64,000 bases of DNA. Origin: Mucilaginibacter corticis. Lineage in GTDB: Bacteria > Bacteroidota > Bacteroidia > Sphingobacteriales > Sphingobacteriaceae. The notes under the pieces are model-generated. The model searched no databases. It worked only from the letters and a program-made list of their open reading frames with translations, and was not told the DNA's origin. This document shows positions 42,874-52,598 of the stretch, piece by piece. Each line of letters starts with the position of its first letter. Position 1 is the stretch's first letter. The DNA lies in the NCBI RefSeq assembly GCF_007558865.1, contig NZ_VLPK01000003.1, positions 310,001-374,000 of the forward strand. Direction: 5' to 3'. A program made the position numbers and the translations under genes.

Positions 42874-43437
42874 TTATACAGTGGGATCCGTCGCATTTTC
42901 AACTATATCCCTGTCAGTACGTTCTTTTTTAAAAATCGTTGCTCCTATCAGGCCAATTATAGCTCCGAAGATCGGATATACAACGGCGGTACCGAAAGCG
43001 GCAAACAATGGCCCCCATTTTTTAGATATTTCCATTGCTTTATCAATTTGCTCAGATGACATTTTTCCCTGCTCTTCCATTTTTGTGCGGGAAAGTTCCA
43101 TTGCTTTATCAAAAAAAGATGGGCTTAAAACAGTGCAGTACAAATAAATAAATACTGCCATAACTAACCCTGTGAATAATGCATATCTGAAAGCTACTGA
43201 AAATCCTTCTCCAAAAGTCATGAAACCGCCAATCTGATCCCTAAATTCTTTTTGTGATAAAAATAAAAACAGAATAAAAGGAATATAGGTTAGGTATTTT
43301 AATGAAGAGTTGGGGTCGACATTAAAAAGCTCAAATACATAAGTAATTACAATAGCTACCAAAGCATTTATCAATGCCCATTTAGTTGCCATTTTTGTGG
43401 GATTGTTTTTCGCAACCGGTATTACTACTTCTTCCAT
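42874..43437 (-). CDS. DUF4199 membrane protein
   Basis: 187 residues with four membrane segments (about residues 20-40, 47-60, 80-102, 145-167). Acidic/basic loop between segments three and four (DKAMELSRTKMEEQGKMSSEQ). The layout matches the Bacteroidota-specific DUF4199 family of unknown function. It is 12 bases after the gene at 43450-44118 on the same strand, so they may be co-transcribed with the dihydroorotase homologue. Inner-membrane location. Confidence 0.88.
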   Translation of the reverse strand: MEEVVIPVAKNNPTKMATKWALINALVAIVITYVFELFNVDPNSSLKYLTYIPFILFLFLSQKEFRDQIGGFMTFGEGFSVAFRYALFTGLVMAVFIYLYCTVLSPSFFDKAMELSRTKMEEQGKMSSEQIDKAMEISKKWGPLFAAFGTAVVYPIFGAIIGLIGATIFKKERTDRDIVENATDPTV

Positions 43438-43449
43438 GATGGTTATAAT

Positions 43450-44118
43450 TTAAATAAATGACTCTAAAATAGCCAGCACCGGCATGTCAAATTCCTGGTC
43501 GACGGCATTGTCAGCAATGACATTTTTCTCATCGGCGGTTGGGCCTGTATTTTGAAAAAAGCACATCATCGGATAAAACAACTCTTTTAATTCTGAATCT
43601 TCCGGCAGTTTATTGGCAACTTTAGCTATTTCAGCGGCAGGGCTTTCCATCAAGATCTGGTTAGCTATTACCGGTTCATAAATACGGTATTCGTCCTGGA
43701 ACTCGTCTTCATCAACCAACAAAAACTCCTTCAGGTAATCTTCCAGTTCGGGTTCAATATCTTCGTCCTCGCATTCATTCAGGTAAAGCAGAAGGTTTAA
43801 TAACTCCGTACCCCTGTCTAATGTTTGCTCCTCGATATCTTCCCATTCAGGTGTATCCAGGTAATCTTCTTCCAGGCGTTTTACGTCAGAGCTGAAAAAA
43901 TTGATCATCAGCAGATCAAAAAACACTTCACGTAAAACTTCCAGCTGTGGATAATTGTCAAACACTTCGTCCAAAGCATCAACCTTGGTTAAAAAGTCTT
44001 CTTCCAATTCAAATACCGACTGAAAATCGGCGTGTATAGCACTAACTTCAAATCCGTTATATTTTGAAAATGCCTGCAGCGCAGCGCCAATTGCTATCTC
44101 TATTTTTGGGTCGATCAT
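43450..44118 (-). CDS. Acidic cytosolic protein, unknown function
   Basis: 222 residues, very acidic and helical, with long Glu/Asp-rich stretches (EDEDIEPELEDYLKEF) and no signal or membrane segment. No motif is recognised. Its start codon overlaps the end of the dihydroorotase homologue by one base and the DUF4199 gene follows, so a three-gene operon is likely. A role linked to the dihydroorotase homologue is possible but only inferred from position. Confidence 0.68.
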   Translation of the reverse strand: MIDPKIEIAIGAALQAFSKYNGFEVSAIHADFQSVFELEEDFLTKVDALDEVFDNYPQLEVLREVFFDLLMINFFSSDVKRLEEDYLDTPEWEDIEEQTLDRGTELLNLLLYLNECEDEDIEPELEDYLKEFLLVDEDEFQDEYRIYEPVIANQILMESPAAEIAKVANKLPEDSELKELFYPMMCFFQNTGPTADEKNVIADNAVDQEFDMPVLAILESFI

Positions 44119-45377
44119 TATTTGTTTGATTTATATAAGTGATTATTGTTACAGGTTAACAACACTTGTCCTGTTAAGTTCTGCCCCAGGTAAGGCGAGT
44201 TGTATGATTTAGATAGATTGTTTTCTTTATTATACTCCCATTCGGCATCTTTATCAAATACCACCAGGTTAGCTTTTTGCCCGGCTGCAATAACCGGAAC
44301 TTCTATATCCAGTATCACACGCGGGTTAATGGCCAGTTTTTGTACGATCAGGTCAATAGATAAGCCTGCTTTTAAAGCCAATGCAAACGCGGTTTGAAAA
44401 CCGATTATACCGTACTCGGCAACCTCAAATTCAACATCCTTAAACTCAATTTCATGAGGCGTATGTTGCGATACAATGGCATCAATAGTACCATCTTTTA
44501 AACCGGCTATAAGCGCGTTAACATCAGCATGAGTACGCAAGGGTGGCTTAACTTTATAAAGGCTGTCAAAACCAGCTAAAGCATCGTCAGTAAGTATAAG
44601 ATGATGTGCAGCAACGTCGCAACTTACTTTTAACCCTTTTTTCTTTGCTTCCCTGATCAGTTCTACAGACCGCGTGGTTGATATGGTGCTAAAGTGAATT
44701 TTTGAATCGGTATATTCAGCAAGGTAAAGATCGCGGGCTATCATTAGTTCTTCAGCTAAAGATGGGATGCCTTTCATGCCCAGCAGGGTGCTCATTTCGC
44801 CTTCGTTCACTTTAGCTTTTCCGGCTATAGCGGTATCTTCAGGATAAGAAAAAACAGTAGCTTCAAAACCTTTGGTGTACAATAAAGCACGTTCCATCAG
44901 GCCGGCATCCTGCACCGGGTGGTCGCCATCTGTAAAAGCTTTAGCGCCGCTCAGGTACATATCGTACATTTCGGCAAGGTCTTTTCCTTCGCGCTTATGC
45001 GATAAAGTTCCTAAAGGATAAACATCTACCAGGTTACCTTTGGCGCGGTTAAGCAAGTATTCAACTTCGGCTTTTGAGTGCACCGGCGGCTGTGTGTTTG
45101 GCATCAAAGCTATCCCGGTAAAACCACCGGCAGCAGCTGCGGCTGTTCCGGTTTGCAGGTCCTCTTTAGTTTCAAGCCCTAACTCGCCAATGTTGCAGTT
45201 AAGATCAAAAAAACCGGGGGACAGTTGTTTGCCGGTTGCATCATAAACGGTAACGTCAGTTTTAATGTCCGTGCCGATCTCTGTAATAGTTCCGTTTTTT
45301 ATTAAAATATCAACAACCTGTTGATCAAATGGTGAGTTAGGGTCAGTTATTGTAGCGGATTTGATAAGCAAATTCAT
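44118..45377 (-). CDS. Dihydroorotase homologue lacking the metal ligands
   Basis: 419 residues of clear dihydroorotase sequence (GGFTGIALMPNTQPPVHSKAE; GAKAFTDGDHPVQDAG). At each zinc position the residue is changed: the HxH loop reads FDLNCNIGE (N60, N62), the later His of the HCED-type loop reads FSYPEDTAI, the His in the HVST-type loop reads FSTISTTRS, and the Asp in the DHAPH-type loop reads VSQHTPHE. Without these it should not be catalytic. Known precedent: inactive PyrC-like partners support aspartate transcarbamoylase. No pyrB is in the window. The intact frame and length argue against a pseudogene. Confidence 0.86.
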   Translation of the reverse strand: MNLLIKSATITDPNSPFDQQVVDILIKNGTITEIGTDIKTDVTVYDATGKQLSPGFFDLNCNIGELGLETKEDLQTGTAAAAAGGFTGIALMPNTQPPVHSKAEVEYLLNRAKGNLVDVYPLGTLSHKREGKDLAEMYDMYLSGAKAFTDGDHPVQDAGLMERALLYTKGFEATVFSYPEDTAIAGKAKVNEGEMSTLLGMKGIPSLAEELMIARDLYLAEYTDSKIHFSTISTTRSVELIREAKKKGLKVSCDVAAHHLILTDDALAGFDSLYKVKPPLRTHADVNALIAGLKDGTIDAIVSQHTPHEIEFKDVEFEVAEYGIIGFQTAFALALKAGLSIDLIVQKLAINPRVILDIEVPVIAAGQKANLVVFDKDAEWEYNKENNLSKSYNSPYLGQNLTGQVLLTCNNNHLYKSNK

Positions 45378-45387
45378 TAGCGCTGCT

Positions 45388-47472
45388 TTATGTATGGATT
45401 GAGGTTGATTCTTCTTTTTGCGAAAACGCCTGTTTATCGGCCCCGGCTGTTACGGGGACGTACATGGTAAGCAATATTTCGGCAGCCAGAAAAATCAATG
45501 CCAAAATTATACAAAGTTTCCATAATTGTACACCAAAATCTGCCCGGCTTACAATATCTTTTACAGAGCCTTTATTAACATTGATCACGTTATCCCTGGC
45601 GGGTAATATTTTATCGAGTTCGGCAGGTGTGTAATAGCTCAGGTCTGATTCGATCCTGTTATCATTAAAAGCCATTACAGACACTATGCTGTCCTGCTTT
45701 TTAAGTTCATATATACCGGTTTCCTGCAATTGGTCTGACACATATAATAGTGTGCTCCCCTCCTGTTGTTTCACATCGGGGATGATACTTTGCTTGCCTT
45801 TAACCAACTTTAGCAATTGTTTTTCTGATGTTTGTATGGGTGCTGTCTGAAGCGTTTCGTCACGGCCCAAGGTATAAAACAAAGGCTGATCACGCCCGCT
45901 CAGCAAAGCTATCCTAAACATGATGGGCACAAACAGCGCATGGCGCGGCAGGTTACTAAAATCTTCATTTAAAGGTACAGCAGCTACGTACACTTTACCT
46001 TTGCCATTATTATATCCCGCCCAAAAGGATTGTCCGCCCGGCAACTGCATTAAATTTTCATTACCGCCCGACGCTGCACCAAGCTGGTAATATTTTTTCA
46101 CAACAGGCAGATCAGGATTTTTTGGGAAATCTTCAAATATGTTTTTAAACACAGGGTTTTGCAGATTTAGTGCCGATACTTTAATGTTTTCAGTCAACAA
46201 CTTTTCCGGATATGAAGCCCCTAATGGTTGCAAGAATGACCGGTGGCTTGGCAAGTCGGCATCTGTCGCGGGGAAAACTACCAGCGTACCACCTTTGCTT
46301 ACATAAGTTTTTAACTGTTGCGCCAAGCCTGCCGACACTGATTTAACATCGCTCACAACAATTAAGGGATGTGCACCAAGCCCCGTATAATTGACATTGC
46401 CTGCCGGGACACGGTTAACGTTAAAGAACTGATCAGTTGCAAAAACCGCTTTTAAATAGGGATTAGCAGTACCATCATCAATTAACAGCACCTGCATTTG
46501 TTGTTTTACATTAAAGCTAAAGTAAAACTGATTATCAAAAGTCACCGGATTATCCTGCAATGAGATCTCGGCACGCTGCCAGCCTGCTTTCAGGCCCGAA
46601 AATGTCACTGTATCATTTTGGATGGCGTGTGCACTGATAGTGTAACCGCCTAATGCCTTTTGCTCGCCGTTAATAGTTAATTTTAACGGGATCTTTATCG
46701 AGTTTTCGCCGGCATAGTTATGTAGCTTTACCACCAGTTTTTCAGTTTCGCCGGGGCGATGGATGGCGCTCAACAGCCATACCGAATCAACCGCTACATT
46801 AGCCTGCGTACTTGCATTGAGTTGGATAAGGCTGGCATGTATGCCGGTGTCAATTTTTAAAAGCCTGCCATTGGTAATGTTTTTCTGAAAATCAGATATA
46901 ATATCTATCGACCGGCTTGCGCCGGGCTGCATATTTAATAAACTTTGCTGCCTGTCAATTACCTGTTGTAAACTACGGCTGCGCGGGCTAATCTTTACTT
47001 CGTCTACGGCATCGTTAAATTCATCGCGGCTTAGCAATCGCTGGTGTTTACCTTCAAAATCCTGAGTAAGCAGTTGGAATTTATCGTTCATTGAATAGGC
47101 CGATGCAATTTCTTTGGCGCGGCGTTTGGCTTCATCCAGCAAAGACCCTTCACGATTAAGCGTTTGCATAGAGTATGAATTATCTAAAAAAACACTAACA
47201 ATACGCTGTGCGCCCGCGTTGGCATTGTTGTTTTTAGAAATATAGGGCCTTGCAAAAGCCAGTACCAAAAATGTAAGCGCCAGTAGACGGGCTGCCAATA
47301 TCAAACGTTCTTTTAAATTTCTGCGGGATGATTGCTGCTCCTGAATCTCTTTAAGGAACTGCACATTGCTGAAATATACCTTTTGGTAACGCCTGAAATT
47401 AAATAAATGAACCAGTACAGGAATAGCCAGGGATATGAATGCAAATAAAAAAGCCGGGTATAAAAAGTGCAT
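45388..47472 (-). CDS. BatA-type membrane protein with VWA-like domain
   Basis: 694 residues. It starts with the BatA N-terminal domain pattern LYPAFLFAFISLAIPVLVHLFNF and RLLALTFLVLAFARPYI, two membrane segments, then a VWA-like part with the MIDAS-type DNSYSM. The middle is a large extracytoplasmic region and the C-terminus has one more membrane segment (KLCIILALIFLAAEILLTMY). The family occurs in Bacteroidota near aerotolerance and cell-envelope genes, but exact function is not known. It lies 10 bases upstream of the dihydroorotase homologue on the same strand, with which it may be transcribed. Confidence 0.85.
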   Translation of the reverse strand: MHFLYPAFLFAFISLAIPVLVHLFNFRRYQKVYFSNVQFLKEIQEQQSSRRNLKERLILAARLLALTFLVLAFARPYISKNNNANAGAQRIVSVFLDNSYSMQTLNREGSLLDEAKRRAKEIASAYSMNDKFQLLTQDFEGKHQRLLSRDEFNDAVDEVKISPRSRSLQQVIDRQQSLLNMQPGASRSIDIISDFQKNITNGRLLKIDTGIHASLIQLNASTQANVAVDSVWLLSAIHRPGETEKLVVKLHNYAGENSIKIPLKLTINGEQKALGGYTISAHAIQNDTVTFSGLKAGWQRAEISLQDNPVTFDNQFYFSFNVKQQMQVLLIDDGTANPYLKAVFATDQFFNVNRVPAGNVNYTGLGAHPLIVVSDVKSVSAGLAQQLKTYVSKGGTLVVFPATDADLPSHRSFLQPLGASYPEKLLTENIKVSALNLQNPVFKNIFEDFPKNPDLPVVKKYYQLGAASGGNENLMQLPGGQSFWAGYNNGKGKVYVAAVPLNEDFSNLPRHALFVPIMFRIALLSGRDQPLFYTLGRDETLQTAPIQTSEKQLLKLVKGKQSIIPDVKQQEGSTLLYVSDQLQETGIYELKKQDSIVSVMAFNDNRIESDLSYYTPAELDKILPARDNVINVNKGSVKDIVSRADFGVQLWKLCIILALIFLAAEILLTMYVPVTAGADKQAFSQKEESTSIHT

Positions 47473-47582
47473 TTTTTGATGTGCAAATGGTAGATATACA
47501 AATGTGCAATTTTAACCGCAACAATTGATACGATTAAAACAAAATGGCGCAGCGTGTACGTGAAAAGAATTAACGAAAATTC

Positions 47583-48347
47583 TTAATCAGAATTATGGTG
47601 CCTTCTTTTGTGTTTCTTTTTATGCGACTCTGTTTTATGGTGTTTGCTTTCTGATTTTTTTGTGGAGGTATGCTTTTCCTCGCTTTGCTTTTTCTGTGGC
47701 TGGCTTGTTACGCTTTTATCCTTTACCGCGGTTGAATCTTTACTTAGCTGTTTAACATTAAAGCTATTATTGTATAAGGTGTATTCCAGCTTGCGCTTTG
47801 CTCCGCTTGGTTTGGCAGATGGTCCGCTTCCCTCATAAATAGGAAACTCCCTGATAAACTTACCTTCTGATATGTAGAAATTATCGTTACCACGATATCC
47901 TTTTCTTTGCGAACTGGTTAATTTGGGGAAATCAAGTTTCTCGACCCTGCTTTCGTAAAACTCAAATGCGTAAATACCGGTGTAATTGGTAGTATCATTA
48001 CGTTTAGCCTGGATCAGTATCTCCGGGTGCCCGTCAATATCCATATCGGCATTATAAACATCTACTATTTTGCCGTTCAGGTCGCCTGTTGTGGTAGTAT
48101 ATTTTCTGCCTGCCGAATCAGAATGCAGGATCATGAATGCACCGGTATCTGCAGAACCCCTACCCCAGCTAAAAATATCATAATATTGGCCGGGCGATAC
48201 CTCTATCAATTTATGAAACCTGAACGGGTCTGTTAAAACCGGGGCCTTGGGGACATTGCTAACAGCAACCGGTTTTTTCTCGTCTTGCGAACAGCCCGCT
48301 ACAACCAAACTGCAAATCAATATATAAAAACAAGATCTTATGTTCAT
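47583..48347 (-). CDS. Lipoprotein with basic His/Lys-rich tail
   Basis: 254 residues. The signal peptide MNIRSCFYILICSLVVAGC ends in a lipobox Cys (VVAGC). The central part has beta-strand-like sequence (GQYYDIFSWGRGSADTGAFM), and the last about 40 residues form a low-complexity Lys/His/Ser tail (KKSESKHHKTESHKKKHK). It is anchored to a membrane, and the tail may bind metal or polymers. Family not recognised. It lies between the BatA-type and GH20 genes, both on the same strand. Confidence 0.72.
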   Translation of the reverse strand: MNIRSCFYILICSLVVAGCSQDEKKPVAVSNVPKAPVLTDPFRFHKLIEVSPGQYYDIFSWGRGSADTGAFMILHSDSAGRKYTTTTGDLNGKIVDVYNADMDIDGHPEILIQAKRNDTTNYTGIYAFEFYESRVEKLDFPKLTSSQRKGYRGNDNFYISEGKFIREFPIYEGSGPSAKPSGAKRKLEYTLYNNSFNVKQLSKDSTAVKDKSVTSQPQKKQSEEKHTSTKKSESKHHKTESHKKKHKRRHHNSD

Positions 48348-48359
48348 ATCTCTCCCGTA

Positions 48360-50663
48360 TTAATTAAACAGCAAATCAGACCCTAATTCGCCGGTTGGTT
48401 TGCCCGGTATAGTAATAAATACTTTAAGGCTGCCGGTAGTACCTATGTTAAAGTATTTCAAAGTAAACTTATGAAACCCTTTTTGCAAGGCAACAGCACC
48501 ATTTTTACCACTTACCGGGTGTTTACCATCATTATCAACCACCAGTTGGTCGTCTATCAATATAGTTGATCCATCATCAGAAGTGGTTGAAAAACCATAA
48601 ACACCATCACTATCAATACGGATATAACCGTTGTATATTATGCCAAAACCAGTAGCTTTTCTGAATTGGTTGATATTAAAGCTCTTAGCAATCAATGAAT
48701 CTGCACCATCAGCAGATAGTTTAAGATTATTGGTACTGTTAAATTCGCCCGGGAAAAACTCATAACGTAACCCTTGATTGGTTCCTTTGTAATTAACCGG
48801 GGCCAGCGGGGCTTTATTATAAACAACTGTTTTAGTTACCACACTGCGTTTGCCGGTTGGGGTAATAACAATGGTTTGAATTTCGCGGTATTGATCAATC
48901 GGCACATTGTAGGTCATAGGGATATTAAACTCGTTGTCCGTTTCGCGCGGGGTGTAGCCATCAATGGTATAATAAACCTTTGCCCCTTTTACCGATGGTT
49001 TTAAGTCAACAGTTACCTTATCAGCAAAATATGCTGTATCCTTCGCACCAATAGCTGAGGGCACACGGTAATCGAAGCTGTTCTTATCCAACCAGGCTAA
49101 GTGAGATGGTAAACGGGTTTCAGAAAAGTCTTTAAAGTTTTTGTTAGCCAGTGGTGTCCAGGCAATTTCAGATAAGGCCAACATACGCGGCAGCAACATA
49201 TATTCGGCCTTATTTTCTGTTGGGATATATTCAGTCCACAAATTGGCTTGCACCCCTAATATATGTTTTTTCTGATCGTCACTTAAAACTTCAGGAGTTG
49301 GATCATACCGATATATTTTTGTTATTGGTTCGTTACCACCAATGCTTAACGGCTCGGTACTAAAAAAGCCTTGAGCATGGTCAATATAGAGGCCGCCGCT
49401 ACTTGGGGTCATGATCACATCATGATTTTGTTTAGCTGCCGCGATACCGCCTTCTTCGCCTCTCCAGCTCATTACGGTTGCATTAGGTGCTAAGCCACCT
49501 TCTAATATCTCATCCCAGCCAATAATGCTTCTGCCTTTTGAGTTTACAAATTTTTCTATCCTATGGATGAAATAGCTTTGCAAGCCATCCTCGTCTTTCA
49601 GCTTAAGTTTTTTAATCAGTTGCTGGCAAAATTTCGATTCCTTCCAGGCACTTTTGGGTGCTTCGTCGCCACCGATATGTATGTATTTACTTGGAAAAAG
49701 ATCGATCACCTCGGTCAATACATCTTCTAAAAAGCCAAATGTTTGTTCAGAAGGGCAATAAATGTTTTTAAACACGCCCCAGGTTCCCTGTACCTTATAA
49801 CCCGATTCAGGTTCGCAACCCAATTCAGGATATGAAGCCAAAGCAGCCATAGCGTGCCCGGGCATTTCAATTTCAGGCACTATGGTGATGTACCTGTCGG
49901 CGGCATATTTAATTACGTCCCGAATCTCATCCTGTGTATAATACCCACCAACCGGAGTATTATCATACTGCTGTGGTGTACGATCATGATAGTTGCCGAT
50001 AACCGTTTCCGCACGGCGTGAACCGATCTCTGTTAACTTAGGATATTTCTTGATCTCGATGCGCCAACCCTGGTCGTCCGTTAAATGCCAGTGAAAAGTA
50101 TTTAGTTTATAAGCGGCCATCAGGTCGATATACTTTTTAACAAACTGTACAGAGAAGAAGTGACGGCAGACATCAAGCATTAAACCACGGTAACCGAAAC
50201 GCGGATAATCTTCTATCTGTACACATGGCAGTTTAGCCGTAGCGCCCCTGTCCGCAGGGATCAGTTGTATCAGGGTTTGGATGCCGTAAAACAATCCTGC
50301 ACCTTTTGCGGCAATAGTTACATTGGTTGGAGTGATGGTTAGGCGGTAACCTTCGGCCGGTAAGCCATCAGTACCTGCGCTGGTTAATGTGATGCTATTG
50401 CTTACGCTTTGTCCGCTGTTTTGTTTAAGCGCGACGTGCAGCATAGCTGTATTTTTTAAATAATCTGATAAAAAAACAACGGCTTTGTTGTCAAGCGTAT
50501 CGGCCAGCAACTGTGTTTCCTGGCTAAGTACAAATGTACCTATCGATTTTTTTACAGATACGGGTGCAGGTATTATCCCCATGTTGGGGTCCGTGTCTTG
50601 TGCCTGGACTGCTATTGAAAGAACAAATGTGGTAACCAGCAGTAAAAGTGTTTTTTTATACAT
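48360..50663 (-). CDS. Beta-N-acetylhexosaminidase (GH20) with PA14-like C-terminal domain
   Basis: 767 residues. Signal peptide (about residues 1-21). A non-catalytic N-terminal domain precedes the GH20 barrel; the catalytic Asp-Glu pair lies in YIHIGGDEAPKSAW near residue 331, and NTFHWHLTDDQGWRIEIKKY is the substrate-side motif. After the barrel there is a beta region (VKGAKVYYTIDGYTPRETD) and a PA14-like domain from about residue 640 (FNINQFRKATGFGIIYNGYI, SDDGSTILIDDQLVVDNDGK). It removes terminal N-acetylglucosamine or galactosamine from glycans outside the cytoplasm. Chitin or peptidoglycan recycling is likely. Confidence 0.94.
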   Translation of the reverse strand: MYKKTLLLLVTTFVLSIAVQAQDTDPNMGIIPAPVSVKKSIGTFVLSQETQLLADTLDNKAVVFLSDYLKNTAMLHVALKQNSGQSVSNSITLTSAGTDGLPAEGYRLTITPTNVTIAAKGAGLFYGIQTLIQLIPADRGATAKLPCVQIEDYPRFGYRGLMLDVCRHFFSVQFVKKYIDLMAAYKLNTFHWHLTDDQGWRIEIKKYPKLTEIGSRRAETVIGNYHDRTPQQYDNTPVGGYYTQDEIRDVIKYAADRYITIVPEIEMPGHAMAALASYPELGCEPESGYKVQGTWGVFKNIYCPSEQTFGFLEDVLTEVIDLFPSKYIHIGGDEAPKSAWKESKFCQQLIKKLKLKDEDGLQSYFIHRIEKFVNSKGRSIIGWDEILEGGLAPNATVMSWRGEEGGIAAAKQNHDVIMTPSSGGLYIDHAQGFFSTEPLSIGGNEPITKIYRYDPTPEVLSDDQKKHILGVQANLWTEYIPTENKAEYMLLPRMLALSEIAWTPLANKNFKDFSETRLPSHLAWLDKNSFDYRVPSAIGAKDTAYFADKVTVDLKPSVKGAKVYYTIDGYTPRETDNEFNIPMTYNVPIDQYREIQTIVITPTGKRSVVTKTVVYNKAPLAPVNYKGTNQGLRYEFFPGEFNSTNNLKLSADGADSLIAKSFNINQFRKATGFGIIYNGYIRIDSDGVYGFSTTSDDGSTILIDDQLVVDNDGKHPVSGKNGAVALQKGFHKFTLKYFNIGTTGSLKVFITIPGKPTGELGSDLLFN

Positions 50664-50802
50664 AATTATAGATCGGTCAATAATTTAAAGATGGTGAAGT
50701 TAAAAGATTTTAAAAAAATATCGCACTCTATCCTGTAAAAAATATGCCACAAAAAAAGGCTGCCTGTATAGACAACCTTTATGTTTAAAGTTTTATTGCA
50801 CC

Positions 50803-51759
50803 TTACGCGGTAACCACATGCTCTTTGGCGGCCAGATAACGTTCTGCGTCAATAGCGGCCATGCAACCTGTACCTGCTGCCGTAACAGCCTGGCGGTAAA
50901 TATGATCCTGCGCGTCGCCGCAGCAAAATACGCCTTCAATATTGGTTTGGGTCGATCCCGGTTTGGTAATGATATAGCCGGTTTCGTCCATATCTATCCA
51001 GCCTTTAAATATCTGGGTATTTGGCGAGTGACCGATAGCCACAAAAAAGCCAGTAACGTCTAAAGTTGTCTCTTCGTTGGTTTTATTATTGATCACTTTA
51101 ACGCCATTCACGCTTTGGCCATCGCCTAAGATCTCCTGGGTTTCGGTGTTGTATAGTATCTCGATGTTTGGTGTATTCACCGCACGATGAACCATGGCTT
51201 TTGATGCACGGAACTCATCACGGCGTACGATCATGTAAACTTTGCGAGCTAACTTAGCCAGGTAAGTAGCTTCTTCGGCAGCAGTATCGCCGGCACCTAC
51301 TATGGCAACGTCCTGTCCTTTAAAGAAGAAACCGTCGCAAACGGCACAAGCCGAAACGCCAAAACCGCTGTATTTTTGTTCAGACTCCAACCCTAACCAT
51401 TTTGCGGATGCCCCGGTAGAGATAATAACCGTATCAGCCAGGATGGTCTTGGTTTCGTCAACCACCACTTTGTGCGGCAGGCTTGAAAAATCAACCGAGC
51501 TTACATAGCCAAAACGGATATCGGTACCCAGTCTTTCCGCCTGCTGACGGAAATCTTCCATCATTTCAGGACCCATGATACCTTGCGGATAACCCGGAAA
51601 GTTTTCTACATCGGTAGTTTGGGTAAGCTGGCCGCCTGCAAGCATACCTGTGTACATTACAGGTTTCAGATCAGCACGCGACGCATATATGGCTGCAGTA
51701 TATCCTGCGGGACCCGACCCGATGATCAGGCATTTAACATGTTCAGTAATTTCAGACAT
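50803..51759 (-). CDS. trxB: Thioredoxin reductase
   Basis: 318 residues from Met at 51759; an upstream Met at 51789 adds ten unlikely residues. FAD site GSGPAGYTAAIYA (residues about 14-26), active-site pair CAVCDG (Cys138, Cys141) and NADPH site GAGDTAAEEATYLA are all intact. It reduces thioredoxin with NADPH in the cytosol. The upstream promoter matches the Bacteroidota consensus. Divergent from the frameshifted FMN reductase gene. Confidence 0.96.
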   Translation of the reverse strand: MSEITEHVKCLIIGSGPAGYTAAIYASRADLKPVMYTGMLAGGQLTQTTDVENFPGYPQGIMGPEMMEDFRQQAERLGTDIRFGYVSSVDFSSLPHKVVVDETKTILADTVIISTGASAKWLGLESEQKYSGFGVSACAVCDGFFFKGQDVAIVGAGDTAAEEATYLAKLARKVYMIVRRDEFRASKAMVHRAVNTPNIEILYNTETQEILGDGQSVNGVKVINNKTNEETTLDVTGFFVAIGHSPNTQIFKGWIDMDETGYIITKPGSTQTNIEGVFCCGDAQDHIYRQAVTAAGTGCMAAIDAERYLAAKEHVVTA

Positions 51760-51777
51760 TGAATTAAAAATGAAGCA

Positions 51778-51808
51778 CAAAAGTAGCACAATTTGCCGTG
51801 CTCATCAA
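51778..51808 (-). promoter_or_regulatory. Candidate trxB promoter, TTG-N20-TACTTTTG
   Basis: TACTTTTG (51785-51778, minus strand) matches TAnnTTTG, and TTG lies 20 bases upstream (51808-51806). The -7 box is 18 bases before the trxB ATG at 51759. Confidence 0.6.
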
Positions 51809-51913
51809 TAGGTGTTAGTCACTATATTGCCATTAGATTTAAGGATGGCTGACTTAATTATTTTATCACTCTTTAATTTAAAACAGATGTAATAAATTGC
51901 CGCCATCAATATT

Positions 51914-52437
51914 ATGAAAAACATTTTAGCCATATCGGGCAGTCTGCGTGAGGGTTCATCAAACCACGCCATCTTAACTTATTTGGGCTCTGTATTGCCT
52001 GCCGGTATCGATTATAATATTTATAATAATCTTGCCCAGATACCGCCGTTTGATCCCGGTTTGGATACAGATAGCCCACCCAAGCCCGTAGCCGATTTAA
52101 GGAAAAAATTAGCCGAAGCTGATGGCCTGATCATCTGTACGCCCGAGTATGCCTTTGGTGTTCCGGGCTCGTTAAAAAACATGCTCGACTGGCTGGTATC
52201 AAGCAGTACCCTGGTTAATAAACCTGTAGCCTTGATCACCGCATCATTGGGCGGCGAGTACGCGCATGCCTCCTCATGCTCACACTGGGCGCTTTAACTG
52301 CCAAACTTTCTGACGAGACCAACTTGCTGATCCAATTTGTAAGATCAAAAGTGGATAAGGATGGAAATGTCACCGACGCTGAAACGATTGAAAGATTAAA
52401 GCACTTATCAGAGAATTTTGTCGCAAGTATTACATAA
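51914..52437 (+). pseudogene. NAD(P)H-dependent FMN reductase, one-base frameshift
   Basis: The intact frame (51914-52297, 127 residues) holds the flavin loop ISGSLREGSSNHAILTYL and TPEYAFGVPGSLKNMLDWL, then VALITASLGGEYAHAS before it stops early. A different frame continues LMLTLGALTAKLSDETNLL to IERLKHLSENFVASIT and stops at 52435-52437. One extra base in the CC run after GCCT would restore a protein of about 174 residues, the usual length of this family. This is either a mutation or a sequencing error. The flavin site is complete but dimer contacts in the C-terminal half would be missing. Confidence 0.8.
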
Positions 52438-52474
52438 CTGATAAATAAGCCCCTTTCCTCATTTCACATACTTA

Positions 52475-52503
52475 TTAGTATTATTTATGTTAAATAATAC
52501 TAA
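52475..52503. promoter_or_regulatory. Perfect 13-bp inverted repeat upstream of the esterase-like operon
   Basis: TTAGTATTATTTA-TGT-TAAATAATACTAA, with no T-run after it, so an operator is a better guess than a terminator. It lies 96 bases before the next start. A second, smaller inverted repeat (TTAAGG / CCTTAA) follows at 52516-52534. Confidence 0.45.
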
Positions 52504-52598
52504 ATCAATAGTTAGTTAAGGTATTTTTCCTTAAAATTATATCCTGTATTTGTGTTTAGTTTAAACCTTATCGCAAATTTCCTGCTGAACCTATATTT

